Source of the DNA: RGIG3178 sp942492795
GTDB lineage: Bacteria > Bacillota > Clostridia > Christensenellales > QAND01
Direction: 5' to 3'
Length of the DNA stretch: 64,000 nt
NCBI GenBank assembly: GCA_942492795.1
Contig: OW818639.1
Coordinates: forward strand, 1,364,001 to 1,428,000
Of the stretch, positions 43,218 through 53,360 are shown one piece after another. How positions within the stretch are numbered: the first letter of the stretch is position 1; every line of letters begins with the position of its first letter. The notes beneath the pieces were generated by a model. That model was given only the letters and a program-made list of their open reading frames with translations. It did not search any database and was not told the origin of the DNA. Position numbers and translations under genes: made by a program.

Positions 43218-46183
43218 ATATTAAAAACACAAAAGTCGGAACACAGCTAAAAGTCGGGTTTGCAATTATCTTGCTGTTTGTTTTAATTATGGGCGTTGTT
43301 GCCTATATACAAACGGGGTATCTGCATCAACAGACAGATACAATGTATCAACATCCATTGATCGTCCGAAGAGCATTAAGCATACTTGAAAGCGATGTTC
43401 TGAAAATAAACATTGATATCAGAGACTTGTTGGTCGTAGAAAGCGAGAATGAACAACATAAATACATTCTCGATTTAGCTTTATTACAATCAGATATCAA
43501 ATCACAGTTTACGATTTTGAATGATAGATACTTGGGACCTAAAGCTGATATAGATGCAGCTTATGAAGCATACATTTCGTGGGAGTTGACAATCGAAGAA
43601 AATATAGGGTTGATACGTTTTGGCAACATTGAAACAGCTAGGCAAAATATATACACAGGAAGCCAATTCAGCCAGCATAGTGCGGATTTGGATGAAAATA
43701 TTCGTAGGATAGATGCTTTTTCGTTTCAGAAAGGAGAAACCCTATATGCGGCTTCCGTCCAATACAGTACTACATTGAAGACGCAGCTTTTTAGCATTAT
43801 GGCCGTTATTATTGTATTAGTGACCTTGATCGTATACATTTTACTTCGTAATACACATAGACCATTAAACCAAATAAACGATGCTGTCCAGCGTTTTCGT
43901 CATGGAGACATGCAGGCACGTAGCAATTACACGTTAAAAAACGAGTTTGGAATACTATCTTCTTCCATAAACGAATTGGCAGACATGGTTCAGAGCAATA
44001 TTCAGCTTAATTCAAATCTTACGTATATAACCAATAGCATGTTATCCACTGATAATGATGTGAAGTTTTTCCGCAACACGCTCGAAATGCTTTCAACTTA
44101 CACGGAATCACAAATGGCAGCCTTGTATTTGTTGAGTGATGATGAAAAAGCGTTTTATCACTTTGATTCAATTGGGCTGGGAAGTGACGCAAAAAAAGTC
44201 TTTTTTGCGGATGTTTTAGAAGGAGAATTTGGAGCTGCACTCCTCTCCCATAAGATACAATATATTAAGGACATACCGAGTGATTCACAATTTATATTTG
44301 AAACCGTCAGCGGGAAATTTATACCAAGAGAAATTATAACGATACCAATTCTCAGTGGCAACCGTGTAACGGCAATCATTTCCCTTGCCAGTATTACCCA
44401 ATTTAACAGTCAATCCTTAGAGTTGTTAAATAGATTGCTTGACACGTTGCATGCTAGAGTGGAGGGTGTGCTGGCATATAAGTCAATTCGAGAGTATAGA
44501 AATTTATTGGAGAAGCAAAACGTTGAATTGAATGCCCAGAAGAACGAGCTTGCACTGCAATCAACAGAATTGATTCAGCAAAATGAAGAATTGAAAATGC
44601 AAAAGAATCAAGTAGATGAAGCAAGTCGGCTCAAAACAAATTTTCTATCAAACATGAGTCATGAATTAAGAACACCTTTAAACTCTGTTATAGCGCTATC
44701 GGGTGTATTAAATAGAAGGCTGACTAATAAGATTACTGAAGAAGAGAGTGGATTTCTAGAGATCATTGAAAGGAATGGTAAAAACTTACTTTTGCTCATC
44801 AATGATATCCTAGATATATCTCGTATTGAAGCAGGCTATGAGGTAATAGAATTATCGACGTTCAATGTGCAGAATGTTATTGCCGATATCGTAACGACTA
44901 TAAAGCCTCAGGCTAATCAGAAAGGGATTGCGCTATATGTCAAAAACGCGGATGCGGAAATTAAGATATGTAGTGATGAGAAGAAGATATATCATATCCT
45001 ACAAAATATAATTGCGAATGCTGTTAAGTTTACTGAAGAAGGAAATGTAACGATTTCTTCTGAGAAAAGTGTTGAGCAGGTTATAGTAAAAATAGTCGAT
45101 ACTGGGATCGGAATTTCAGATGAAAGTCTTCCTCATATCTTTGAGGAGTTCAGACAAGCAGACAGTAGTACATCAAGGAGATTTGGTGGCACAGGACTTG
45201 GCTTGGCAATTGCTCAAAAGTATGCAACCATGCTCGGTGGTACAATTTCGGTCACGAGCATAGTCGATAAGGGATCAGAGTTTTCATTGTCTATACCTCT
45301 TCAATACGAAGAAGGGGCCGCGGTCGAAAATGAAATCATGTACGCCGAAAACAAACTTGAACCGTTAACTGTGTTGTTGACAAAGGAGGACGCTTCTGAA
45401 AAGACGATTCTTTTGGTGGATGACAATGAATCCGCGCTTATTCAGATCAGCGATCTTTTAGTGGAAATGGGGTATCATGTTCTTACTGCTCGGGGTGGTG
45501 CGGAAGCATTAGCCCATATTGAAAGTTGCATACCCGACGCAATGATATTGGATCTTATGATGCCGGGAATTGACGGATTCTATGTGCTGGAAATCTTGCG
45601 CAATGCCGAAAGAACAGCACATGTACCTGTACTGATTCTTACCGCAAAGCACATTACGAAAGAAGAATTGAAATTCTTAAGGAAAAATCATATTCATGAG
45701 TTAATACAAAAAGGTGATATTGAAAGGAATAAGTTTAAACATGCAATTGCTAATCTTCTATTACCTTCAAAAGTGAAAGAATCAGGTCGCGTGAACAAAA
45801 GTCAATTGTTACGAGAGAAACCAGTAGTGTTAGTTGTTGAAGACAACCCGGACAACATGACCACTGTCAGAGCTCTTTTGTCGGATCAGTATACCGTTCT
45901 TGAAGCGACGGATGCTAGTCAGGGTATTAAAATGGCGCTTGAGCACATCCCGGATCTAATTTTAATGGATATAGCGCTTACGGGAATGGATGGTATAGAG
46001 GCGTTTCATTATATTCGTGGAAGATCAAAATCGCAGAATATTCCTATTATCGCGCTGACTGCCAGCGCTATGGAGCATGAACGTGAAACGATACTGGCGC
46101 ATGGTTTTGATTCGTTCATTGCTAAACCTATAATAGCAAATCAGTTTTTCGAAGTAATCAACGAGGTGTTGTATGGAAAATAA
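43214..46183 (+). CDS. Hybrid histidine kinase with 4HB sensor, HAMP and two receivers
   Basis: A 989-aa membrane kinase. Order: transmembrane helix (14-34), extracytoplasmic four-helix-bundle-like sensor (35-190), second helix (195-215), HAMP (about 215-265), GAF-like region (270-420), coiled coil, HisKA with FLSNMSHELRTPLNSVIALS, HATPase with NAVKFTEE, VDTGIGISDESLPHIFEEF and GGTGLGLAIAQ. Two receiver domains follow (ILLVDDNES; VLVVEDNPDN). The sensor/HAMP half resembles a chemoreceptor, which fits the overlapping CheR gene. It overlaps the following response regulator by 11 bases. Confidence 0.93.
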   Translation: MNIKNTKVGTQLKVGFAIILLFVLIMGVVAYIQTGYLHQQTDTMYQHPLIVRRALSILESDVLKINIDIRDLLVVESENEQHKYILDLALLQSDIKSQFTILNDRYLGPKADIDAAYEAYISWELTIEENIGLIRFGNIETARQNIYTGSQFSQHSADLDENIRRIDAFSFQKGETLYAASVQYSTTLKTQLFSIMAVIIVLVTLIVYILLRNTHRPLNQINDAVQRFRHGDMQARSNYTLKNEFGILSSSINELADMVQSNIQLNSNLTYITNSMLSTDNDVKFFRNTLEMLSTYTESQMAALYLLSDDEKAFYHFDSIGLGSDAKKVFFADVLEGEFGAALLSHKIQYIKDIPSDSQFIFETVSGKFIPREIITIPILSGNRVTAIISLASITQFNSQSLELLNRLLDTLHARVEGVLAYKSIREYRNLLEKQNVELNAQKNELALQSTELIQQNEELKMQKNQVDEASRLKTNFLSNMSHELRTPLNSVIALSGVLNRRLTNKITEEESGFLEIIERNGKNLLLLINDILDISRIEAGYEVIELSTFNVQNVIADIVTTIKPQANQKGIALYVKNADAEIKICSDEKKIYHILQNIIANAVKFTEEGNVTISSEKSVEQVIVKIVDTGIGISDESLPHIFEEFRQADSSTSRRFGGTGLGLAIAQKYATMLGGTISVTSIVDKGSEFSLSIPLQYEEGAAVENEIMYAENKLEPLTVLLTKEDASEKTILLVDDNESALIQISDLLVEMGYHVLTARGGAEALAHIESCIPDAMILDLMMPGIDGFYVLEILRNAERTAHVPVLILTAKHITKEELKFLRKNHIHELIQKGDIERNKFKHAIANLLLPSKVKESGRVNKSQLLREKPVVLVVEDNPDNMTTVRALLSDQYTVLEATDASQGIKMALEHIPDLILMDIALTGMDGIEAFHYIRGRSKSQNIPIIALTASAMEHERETILAHGFDSFIAKPIIANQFFEVINEVLYGK

Positions 46184-48749
46184 AATAATTAAGATATTAG
46201 CAATCGATGATAATAGGGATAATCTAATCATACTAAAGGCGTTAATAGAAGAGGCTTTTCCGAATGCAGAGGTTCATACGACAATCAAAGGTAAAGAGGG
46301 TATAAATCTTGCTGCGGAAATAGTGCCTGATGTAATATTGCTTGATATAATAATGCCTGGCATTGATGGTTTTGAAGTTTGCCGACAAATAAAGGCAGAT
46401 ACACAGTTGTTTGATATTCCTGTGGTTTTTACGACTGCGCTAAAAGGAGATAAGGATAACCGTATCCGGGCCTTGGAGTCTGGGGCAGATGCGTTTCTTT
46501 CAAAACCGATCGATGAGAGCGAGTTGGTAGCACAAATTCGCGCAATGCTTAAAATTAAAGACGCTAATATGCTTAAGAAAAGAGAGAAAGAACTGCTTGT
46601 CGAGCAAGTCGAGGAAAAAACGAAAGAACTGCGGCAAGCAACTGAGCAGCTGCGTCGCAGCGAGGCGATGTTCCGAATGCTGGCGGAAAACGCTATGGTT
46701 GGCGTATATTTAATGCAGGATGGGAAGTTCGTTTATGCTAACCGGACAATACTGGAAATGTTTGGGTATGAATCAAAAGAACTTATCGGACATGAAACTT
46801 TGATGCTCATTTATCCGGAGGATCACGAGTACGCTTTTGTTAACCGTCGACGACGCGCTACAGGGCTCACAGGAAAAATCGAATATGAAATCCGTGGATT
46901 AAAAAAGAACCAAGATGTGATAATTCTTGCCGTTGCGAGCTCAAGTATCGAATATGACAACAAGCCCGCCGTCATCGTTGTTATGCGGGATATTACCGAG
47001 TCCAAGGAGTTGGAGAATAGTCTGCGTGATAGTGAGGCACGCTTTCGCACGTTGGCGGATAACACATTAATAGGTGTGTATATGACACATAACGGTAAAT
47101 TCGCGTATGTCAATCATACGATCGCAGAAATCTTTGGTCGTACAGCGGATGAAATGATTGGAGTTGACGCGCTTGAAGTTATTCACCCCGATGACAATCA
47201 TGTCGTAACAGATTACCGTGCGCGTCGTAGAGAAGGTGAGCTCGGAAAGTTCGAATACGAGGTCCGTGCGTTGCGACCCGACGGTACAATCCGCAACGTT
47301 GCCGGTGTTGCTTCTGCCACCCTTATTAACGGAAAGCCCATTATCATAGGTGCTATGCGTGACATCACCGAAAGCAAGGCTGCGATCGAAAAACTTATCG
47401 AGAGTGAGGAGCGGTTTCGTGTGCTCGCCGAGAATACACTCATTGGTGTATATATTGCGAAGAATATGCGTATCTCCTATGCCAATAAGACATTGATGGA
47501 AATCTTTGGCTTTGACGACTCTGAGATTTTGGGTATCGAATTACCGAATTTGATCTATCCGGAAGACAGGCAAGCAATCTTCGGCTTACGTGATAAACTC
47601 TTTGCAGGCGATATTACCAAAGCTGAGTTCGAGGCACGTGGTGTTCGCAAGGATGGTCAAATTAACAATCTAGATATCATGGTTTCTGCAGTAGTAATTG
47701 GAAATCAAAAGTTGACGATAGGTGCAATACAGGATATTACAGGTAAAAAGCACGCATATGATAGTTTGCGGGAAAGCGAAGAGTTTTTCCGTAACTCCTT
47801 TGAAAATGCATCCCTCGGTGCATGCCTTAGTAGTTTAGATGGTGTATTTTTGCGCGTCAATGAAATGTTCTGCAAAAGCATTGGCTACACTGCAGATGAG
47901 CTTGTGGGCTTGCCTTTCAATGCAATTACACATCCCGACGACTTGAATGTCGGTCTTGATGTGCTATCAAAACTGACGTGTGGAGAAATAGAAAGAGCTG
48001 AGTTCGAAAAGCGCTATATACATAAGAATGGTCATACCGTGTGGTGTCGGCTATCCGCGGGTATTGTGCGTGATAATGAGAACCGCGCGCTATATATCGT
48101 AACTTATGCACAGAATATTACTGAACAAAAGAGAATAGAAGAAGAAATAGAAGTACGCAATAACCAATTGATGACTGCTGCGATGGAGACCATTGAATGT
48201 CTTGGCTTTGTTGTTGAAACGCGAGACCCTTACACTAGTGGGCATCAGCGCCGCGTTGCTGGCCTTGCAGCTGCTATTGCAGAAGATATGGGATTGTCTG
48301 TTAACCAGATTAGTGCAATACGTATCGCAGGTACAGTTCATGATATTGGGAAGATGAGCATTCCTGCCGAAATTTTAAGTAAACCTACAAAGCTTAATGA
48401 ATATGAGTATAACTATATCCGCCAACATGCAGAGAATGGATATCAAATTTTGAACCGTATTCATTTCCCATGGCCTATAGCAGAAATAGTATATCAACAT
48501 CATGAACATATCGATGGATCAGGTTACCCGCGAGGGCTGACCGGTGATCAGATGACCATCGAGGGAAAGATTCTTTGTGTTGCTGACGTAGTTGAAGCCA
48601 TGTCTTCACACAGACCATATCGCCCCGCACTCGGAATCGATCGAGCACTCGATGAGATCAAACAGTACAGTGGATCATCCTATGATGCAAAGGTTGTAAG
48701 CGCATGTATAAGGTTGTTTGTTGAACAGGGATATCAACTTGATAGCTAA
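46173..48749 (+). CDS. REC-PAS(x4)-HD-GYP response regulator
   Basis: An 858-aa predicted c-di-GMP phosphodiesterase and likely output of the preceding kinase. Receiver domain (residues 6-125, AIDDNRDNL, VILLDIIMPGIDG, LSKPI), a coiled coil, four PAS domains (about 165-665, with repeated FRxLAENTLIGVY openings) and HD-GYP (about 670-850) with HDIGK, HHEHIDGSGYPRGL and HRPYRPAL. It overlaps the kinase gene by 11 bases. The first three PAS domains look like recent internal duplications. Confidence 0.92.
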   Translation: MENKIIKILAIDDNRDNLIILKALIEEAFPNAEVHTTIKGKEGINLAAEIVPDVILLDIIMPGIDGFEVCRQIKADTQLFDIPVVFTTALKGDKDNRIRALESGADAFLSKPIDESELVAQIRAMLKIKDANMLKKREKELLVEQVEEKTKELRQATEQLRRSEAMFRMLAENAMVGVYLMQDGKFVYANRTILEMFGYESKELIGHETLMLIYPEDHEYAFVNRRRRATGLTGKIEYEIRGLKKNQDVIILAVASSSIEYDNKPAVIVVMRDITESKELENSLRDSEARFRTLADNTLIGVYMTHNGKFAYVNHTIAEIFGRTADEMIGVDALEVIHPDDNHVVTDYRARRREGELGKFEYEVRALRPDGTIRNVAGVASATLINGKPIIIGAMRDITESKAAIEKLIESEERFRVLAENTLIGVYIAKNMRISYANKTLMEIFGFDDSEILGIELPNLIYPEDRQAIFGLRDKLFAGDITKAEFEARGVRKDGQINNLDIMVSAVVIGNQKLTIGAIQDITGKKHAYDSLRESEEFFRNSFENASLGACLSSLDGVFLRVNEMFCKSIGYTADELVGLPFNAITHPDDLNVGLDVLSKLTCGEIERAEFEKRYIHKNGHTVWCRLSAGIVRDNENRALYIVTYAQNITEQKRIEEEIEVRNNQLMTAAMETIECLGFVVETRDPYTSGHQRRVAGLAAAIAEDMGLSVNQISAIRIAGTVHDIGKMSIPAEILSKPTKLNEYEYNYIRQHAENGYQILNRIHFPWPIAEIVYQHHEHIDGSGYPRGLTGDQMTIEGKILCVADVVEAMSSHRPYRPALGIDRALDEIKQYSGSSYDAKVVSACIRLFVEQGYQLDS

Positions 48750-48903
48750 CATAGAAATCATTTGTTTAGCTGACTAAACAAGGGAATCAAATGTTTCCGA
48801 CAAGAGCGAGGTGTTGTAAAACATCGCTAGACATATAAAAAGCCTTCCAATATCGCGAGCATTATGCCGTTAACGTGCTATACAGAAAGGATGTAAATCT
48901 TCA

Positions 48904-49332
48904 ATGAACAATTCCGCAATCGTATACGCAACCAAAACCAAACATTCCCAAAAGTTGGCAGAGGCTATTGGCCAAAGACTTCAGATAGCAGCTCTAAACA
49001 TAAAACAAAATCCAGCATTAGGAGATTTGGATTTGCTGTTCATTGTTGGTGGAATTTACGCCAGTAAAAGCATGCCAGAGCTTTTAGAATATGTAGATCG
49101 CTTAGATCGTAGGAGAATAAGGAAAGTTGCATTAATTACTTCATGTGCATCAAATAGGCAGAAGCAGGACAGCGTCCGCAGTATTCTCAATAATAAGGGT
49201 ATAGACGTAGTGGACGAATTTGTTTGTCAAGGCAATTTTTTACTTCTCGGGAAAGGTCATCCAAATATGGAAGATATTGAAAATGCTGTAAACTTCGCGG
49301 TAAAAGTTTCAAAAATGCATATCGAAAAATAA
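48904..49332 (+). CDS. Flavodoxin-like protein
   Basis: A 142-aa flavodoxin-fold protein. The N-terminal strand and loop IVYATKTKHSQKLAEAIGQR, LDLLFIVGGIYASKSMPELL and VALITSCASNRQKQD match the general flavodoxin pattern, though the FMN phosphate loop is poor in glycine. AGAAAGGATG precedes the ATG. Single gene between the signalling block and the defence-like block. Redox partner unknown. Confidence 0.75.
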   Translation: MNNSAIVYATKTKHSQKLAEAIGQRLQIAALNIKQNPALGDLDLLFIVGGIYASKSMPELLEYVDRLDRRRIRKVALITSCASNRQKQDSVRSILNNKGIDVVDEFVCQGNFLLLGKGHPNMEDIENAVNFAVKVSKMHIEK

Positions 49333-49555
49333 CATCGCAAATCAATAAAATTCTAAAGCAGAATAGTATGGAGAAATATTATATTATAATTAGTATTCTA
49401 AATTATGAACTAAATATGTCGTATTTCATTGGATAAGCTACAAATACAAGGAGGAGATGTGACTGGACCATACGATTCGTCCTGATTGAACTCCTCCAAG
49501 AATTCGAAAAGTCGAAAATTGGAATTGAACAAATGCTTAAGATAAGGATTGGACT
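49333..49555. other. Intergenic region before the defence-like block
   Basis: AT-rich, with AAGGAGGAGATG near 49,450 that does not lead to an open frame of useful length. No structure noted. Confidence 0.3.
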
Positions 49556-50176
49556 ATGAGCAAAGATTATTTTGTTGCAGATTTTGAATTTACGCAGTGC
49601 ACCAAGGCGGTGGGGCGACCGCGCGGGTTTTTCTCAGAGATTATTGAAGTTGGGGCTGTAAAGATAGACGGTGTCACAAAGGAAACCATAGGATATATCC
49701 AGCATTTTGTGAAACCACATTTTTATCCCAACCATGTAAAGGAAAGCATGGTCTTTTGTATGATCACGGAACAGGACATGAAAACGGCGATTGAATTCCG
49801 TGATATGCTGGAGAAGATCTGTTCCCTCTATGTACCGCACGAGACATACTTTGTTGCCTGGGGCGATGCTGATTATCAGGTTGTGCAGGAAGGCTGCACA
49901 AGGCATAATCTACCAAATCCGATTCTGGCTGAAGATTATCTAGATTTGGCGGCAGCTTATAAACTCATGAAGGGAGACGCCTTAACCACAGGTTTACGCA
50001 AGGCCATAGAAGAGCAGAGCGTCGATACGGGAGGCCTTTGGCATACGGCATATGACGATGCTGCCAATACGGGCAAGCTGTTGATGAAAATGCTTGCAGA
50101 CAATTGGAATCCCGAAGATTATTTTGCCTTAGCGGCGAACCTCGACAACCAACGATTTTCAAAGTCGATGCACTAA
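49556..50176 (+). CDS. KapD-like 3'-5' exonuclease
   Basis: A 206-aa DEDD-family exonuclease. Motif I is YFVADFEFTQC (D9, E11), motif II lies in FVAWGDADYQVVQEG, and motif III in LWHTAYDDAANTGKLL (H-x4-D). This set matches the RNase T/KapD/ERI-1 branch, which trims RNA or single-stranded DNA. It stands 49 bases before the AAA+ ATPase gene and probably shares its transcript. The substrate cannot be told. Confidence 0.88.
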   Translation: MSKDYFVADFEFTQCTKAVGRPRGFFSEIIEVGAVKIDGVTKETIGYIQHFVKPHFYPNHVKESMVFCMITEQDMKTAIEFRDMLEKICSLYVPHETYFVAWGDADYQVVQEGCTRHNLPNPILAEDYLDLAAAYKLMKGDALTTGLRKAIEEQSVDTGGLWHTAYDDAANTGKLLMKMLADNWNPEDYFALAANLDNQRFSKSMH

Positions 50177-50225
50177 AAATGTCTCATCCTTTCTGATATC
50201 CTGAGAGCACAAGGAGGGATGGGAC

Positions 50226-52253
50226 ATGATCTTCTATAAAATTGAAGCAGATATCAAAAAAATGGAGGAGATTTGCTCCGAAGAATACGAAAAGGAGTAT
50301 GAATTGACTCTTCGTCTAAGGTCTAGCCAGTTCTCACAGAGATATCTCGGTAATGTGTTTATCACTGTATCGCACATAAAAAGATCGACAATGATAATGG
50401 GCGCCATATGCAACGGAGATTATAATATTGAAGAATTGGTGAAATCTTATTTAGTCTTCACAGAAATACAATGCAAAGCACATCGTATTGAAGAAATAGA
50501 ACTCAAAGAGATCATACGTCTCTTAAAGATTGCGCATCGGAATGAGTATGCGGCAGATGAGGACGAAGTGTTAGAGGATTTCGACTTGGACTGCTTTGCG
50601 GAGCGATTCACTTCGGAACTGAAATTCAAAGAGCGCTTGGTATCCAAGGAAAAAACTGAAATGGATCTCTTGGCTAAAACCTTCGACTTTTTGTGTGTAT
50701 CCTCCTTGTCGGATGAGGTCAGCCGAATATATAAAGGGGCATCGATTCAGGTTAAAAAGGGGCACCCGGTCCACTATATGATTCAAACTGACGATCTGAG
50801 TGTTCGAAATGTCATGCTTGATACACTTATGATGGCACTGCACAGCAATGACAGAATCAAAAACAGACGATACAGCATCATTGATCTATCCTCGCATAAA
50901 AATATTCTCGGTGAAAGCTATGAAGCCTTGTTTAAGGCAAATACAGGCGGAACAATTATTGCTGGTATTGAGAGGGCAGACAGTGATGATGAGGAGTTCG
51001 CATCTGTTGATATAGAGATAACAAATGGTTTTTGTATGCTTGCTCAAAAATATCAAAATGATGTTCTGACAATCTTTAGCCTTCCCAGAAGCTGTGAGAA
51101 GATAAAAGCCGTTTTGTTTGAGCAGTTGGGTGCGATCAGCGTCGTTCAAATCAGCGAGGACGTTCTATTTGGGGATAAAGCAATAGATCAATTAAAACAA
51201 ATCGCTGAAAATCAAGGTATAATTCACAGTGAAACGCTTATAAGCGAGATGGACGATTCTAACAAAGGGTACCTTTTATCGGATCTGCATATTATATTCC
51301 GCAAATGGTACTCGCAACAGCTCAAAGAAACGATTTATCCACAATACTCAAATATCCAGTCTGTAAAGACATATGTAGCCCAAAGGCTGCCGAAAGGTAG
51401 CGCCTATTCGAAACTTGAACGAATGATCGGCCTTAACGAAGCGAAAGCAACCATCAATCAGGCGCTAGACTTTTACAAGGCACAGAAGCTGTTTAAAGAT
51501 ATGGGAATGGTAGATGACAGAGTTTCTTCCCATATGATCTTTACAGGCAATCCAGGAACAGCTAAAACTACCGTTGCCAGACTATTTGCGCAAATCATGA
51601 AGGAAAACAGTATTCTGTCCAGCGGCAACCTGGTCGAAGTGGGCAGAGCAGATCTGGTGGGGAAATATGTCGGTTGGACCGCTAAAACCGTGAAGTCAAA
51701 GTTCCGAGAAGCAAGAGGATCTGTTCTTTTTATCGATGAGGCATATTCGCTTGTTGATGATCGGGACGGGTTGTTCGGCGATGAGGCTATCAATACGATT
51801 GTTCAAGAAATGGAAAACAACAACGAGCAGACGGTTGTAATATTTGCCGGTTATCCCGATAAGATGGAAAAGTTCATGATGAAAAATCCTGGACTTCGTT
51901 CCAGAATCTCATTTCATGTCCACTTCAACGATTATAATGCGGAAGAATTGTTTCAAATAACTGAACTAATGGCGGAAGAGAAAAAGATCCAATTGGACGA
52001 TTCTGTAAAGGACAAACTGCTCCCAATATTCCAAGAAGCGATTGGAATTCAGGATTTTGGCAATGGTCGGTTTGCTCGTAACGTATTTGAAAAGGCGCGT
52101 ATGAAACAAGCCGGTAGATTGCTATCACTGGATACAAATACTATTACAAAGAACCAGATTGTCACGCTTATATCTGATGATTTTGAGAAACAGAAAATAA
52201 CAGCAGTGGATCAAAACAGTAAGATAATTGGGTTTTGTTCGCAGGTGTCATAA
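50226..52253 (+). CDS. CbxX/CfxQ-type AAA+ ATPase
   Basis: A 675-aa AAA+ protein. Residues 1 to about 390 contain no intact P-loop but have a layout suggestive of a degenerate AAA domain (IIDLSSHKNILGESYEALFK, LTIFSLPRSCEKIKAVLFEQ). The C-terminal module is canonical: IGLNEAKATINQAL, Walker A FTGNPGTAKTTVARLF (about 437-452), pore-loop-like VGKYVGWTAKTVKSKF, Walker B VLFIDEAYSLVDD and sensor 1 VVIFAGYPDKMEKF, then NPGLRSR. CbxX proteins act as remodelling hexamers in many settings. Partner is probably the adjacent exonuclease. Confidence 0.88.
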   Translation: MIFYKIEADIKKMEEICSEEYEKEYELTLRLRSSQFSQRYLGNVFITVSHIKRSTMIMGAICNGDYNIEELVKSYLVFTEIQCKAHRIEEIELKEIIRLLKIAHRNEYAADEDEVLEDFDLDCFAERFTSELKFKERLVSKEKTEMDLLAKTFDFLCVSSLSDEVSRIYKGASIQVKKGHPVHYMIQTDDLSVRNVMLDTLMMALHSNDRIKNRRYSIIDLSSHKNILGESYEALFKANTGGTIIAGIERADSDDEEFASVDIEITNGFCMLAQKYQNDVLTIFSLPRSCEKIKAVLFEQLGAISVVQISEDVLFGDKAIDQLKQIAENQGIIHSETLISEMDDSNKGYLLSDLHIIFRKWYSQQLKETIYPQYSNIQSVKTYVAQRLPKGSAYSKLERMIGLNEAKATINQALDFYKAQKLFKDMGMVDDRVSSHMIFTGNPGTAKTTVARLFAQIMKENSILSSGNLVEVGRADLVGKYVGWTAKTVKSKFREARGSVLFIDEAYSLVDDRDGLFGDEAINTIVQEMENNNEQTVVIFAGYPDKMEKFMMKNPGLRSRISFHVHFNDYNAEELFQITELMAEEKKIQLDDSVKDKLLPIFQEAIGIQDFGNGRFARNVFEKARMKQAGRLLSLDTNTITKNQIVTLISDDFEKQKITAVDQNSKIIGFCSQVS

Positions 52254-52305
52254 AAGTACGCAATACATATGAGGTGATTTCATACTGGCAGGGCAACCAA
52301 AGAAA

Positions 52306-53319
52306 ATGCTCATTTTGAACATCCTTGATATCCTTAAACGATATTCCGATGAAAATCATCGCTTGTCGCAGAAGGATATCAAGGAAATCCTCGAAACCGA
52401 GTACGAGATGAAGGTGGACCGGAAGTCTGTCAAGCGGAATCTGATGGATCTTGTTGAATTTGGTTATGATATTGAGTATAGTGAATCAGTAAGAAAGAAT
52501 AGCAATCAAATAGAGGAGACAATGCTTACTGATTGGTATCTTAACCGGGACTTTCAGGACAGCGAGATCCGGCTACTCATCGACAGTCTTTTGTTTTCGA
52601 AGCATATACCTTATAGCCAATGCAAGGCGTTGATTGAGAAACTTAAAAATCTTTCAAATCAGTATTTCAACGCGAAGGTCAAACATATATGCAATCTGCC
52701 GGAAACAATGCCTTCGAACCAACAACTGTTCTACACGATCGAGGTTTTGGATGAAGCGATCAACAAGGGCAAGCAGGTATCGTTTTCCTATAGCAATTAT
52801 GATATCGATAAGAAGCTTCATCCCAGATTAACCGGGAAGGGAAAGGAGCGAACATACAGAATAAACCCATACCAAATGGTCGCCACAAACGGGCGATACT
52901 ATCTTATCTGCAACAACCAAGCGTATGATAATATTTCGCATTACCGAGTCGACCGGATTTCGAATATCAAACTGGTAGACCACAAGACCAAAGACAGAAG
53001 CCTCGTTAAAGGCCTTGAGAACGGTTTAGACCTACCTAAACACATGGCTGAACACATTTATATGTTTGCGGGAGAAAGTGTAATGGTGAGGTTTAGGGCT
53101 GATAGATCAATCGTCAGCGATATTATCGATTGGTTAGGAACGGATATTGAGTTTTCGAACGAATTTGAATCTGAAGTCGAGGCAAATGTCAGAGTCAACG
53201 AGAATGCTTTCACGTTGTGGTCGTTACAATACGGGCAGTATATCGAAGTTATCGAACCATCGTCGATTCGTGAAAGAATAAAGGCTGCGGTTAATGAGAT
53301 GGGCCTAAAGTATTTGTGA
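52306..53319 (+). CDS. WYL domain transcriptional regulator
   Basis: A 337-aa regulator. An N-terminal winged helix (LNILDILKRYSDENHRLSQK, DRKSVKRNLMDLVEFGYDIE) is followed by a WYL domain (about 150-220: FSYSNYDIDKKLHPR, YRINPYQMVATNGRYYLICN) and a C-terminal extension. Relatives usually start a few residues earlier (QPKKMLILN), and a CTG at 52285 has GAGGTG 8 bases upstream, so the true start may be that non-standard codon. WYL proteins often control phage-defence operons; the genes downstream fit this. Confidence 0.87.
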   Translation: MLILNILDILKRYSDENHRLSQKDIKEILETEYEMKVDRKSVKRNLMDLVEFGYDIEYSESVRKNSNQIEETMLTDWYLNRDFQDSEIRLLIDSLLFSKHIPYSQCKALIEKLKNLSNQYFNAKVKHICNLPETMPSNQQLFYTIEVLDEAINKGKQVSFSYSNYDIDKKLHPRLTGKGKERTYRINPYQMVATNGRYYLICNNQAYDNISHYRVDRISNIKLVDHKTKDRSLVKGLENGLDLPKHMAEHIYMFAGESVMVRFRADRSIVSDIIDWLGTDIEFSNEFESEVEANVRVNENAFTLWSLQYGQYIEVIEPSSIRERIKAAVNEMGLKYL

Positions 53320-53360
53320 GTGATAGATAGAGCATTAGGAAGAAAAGGAAGGAAGATAAG

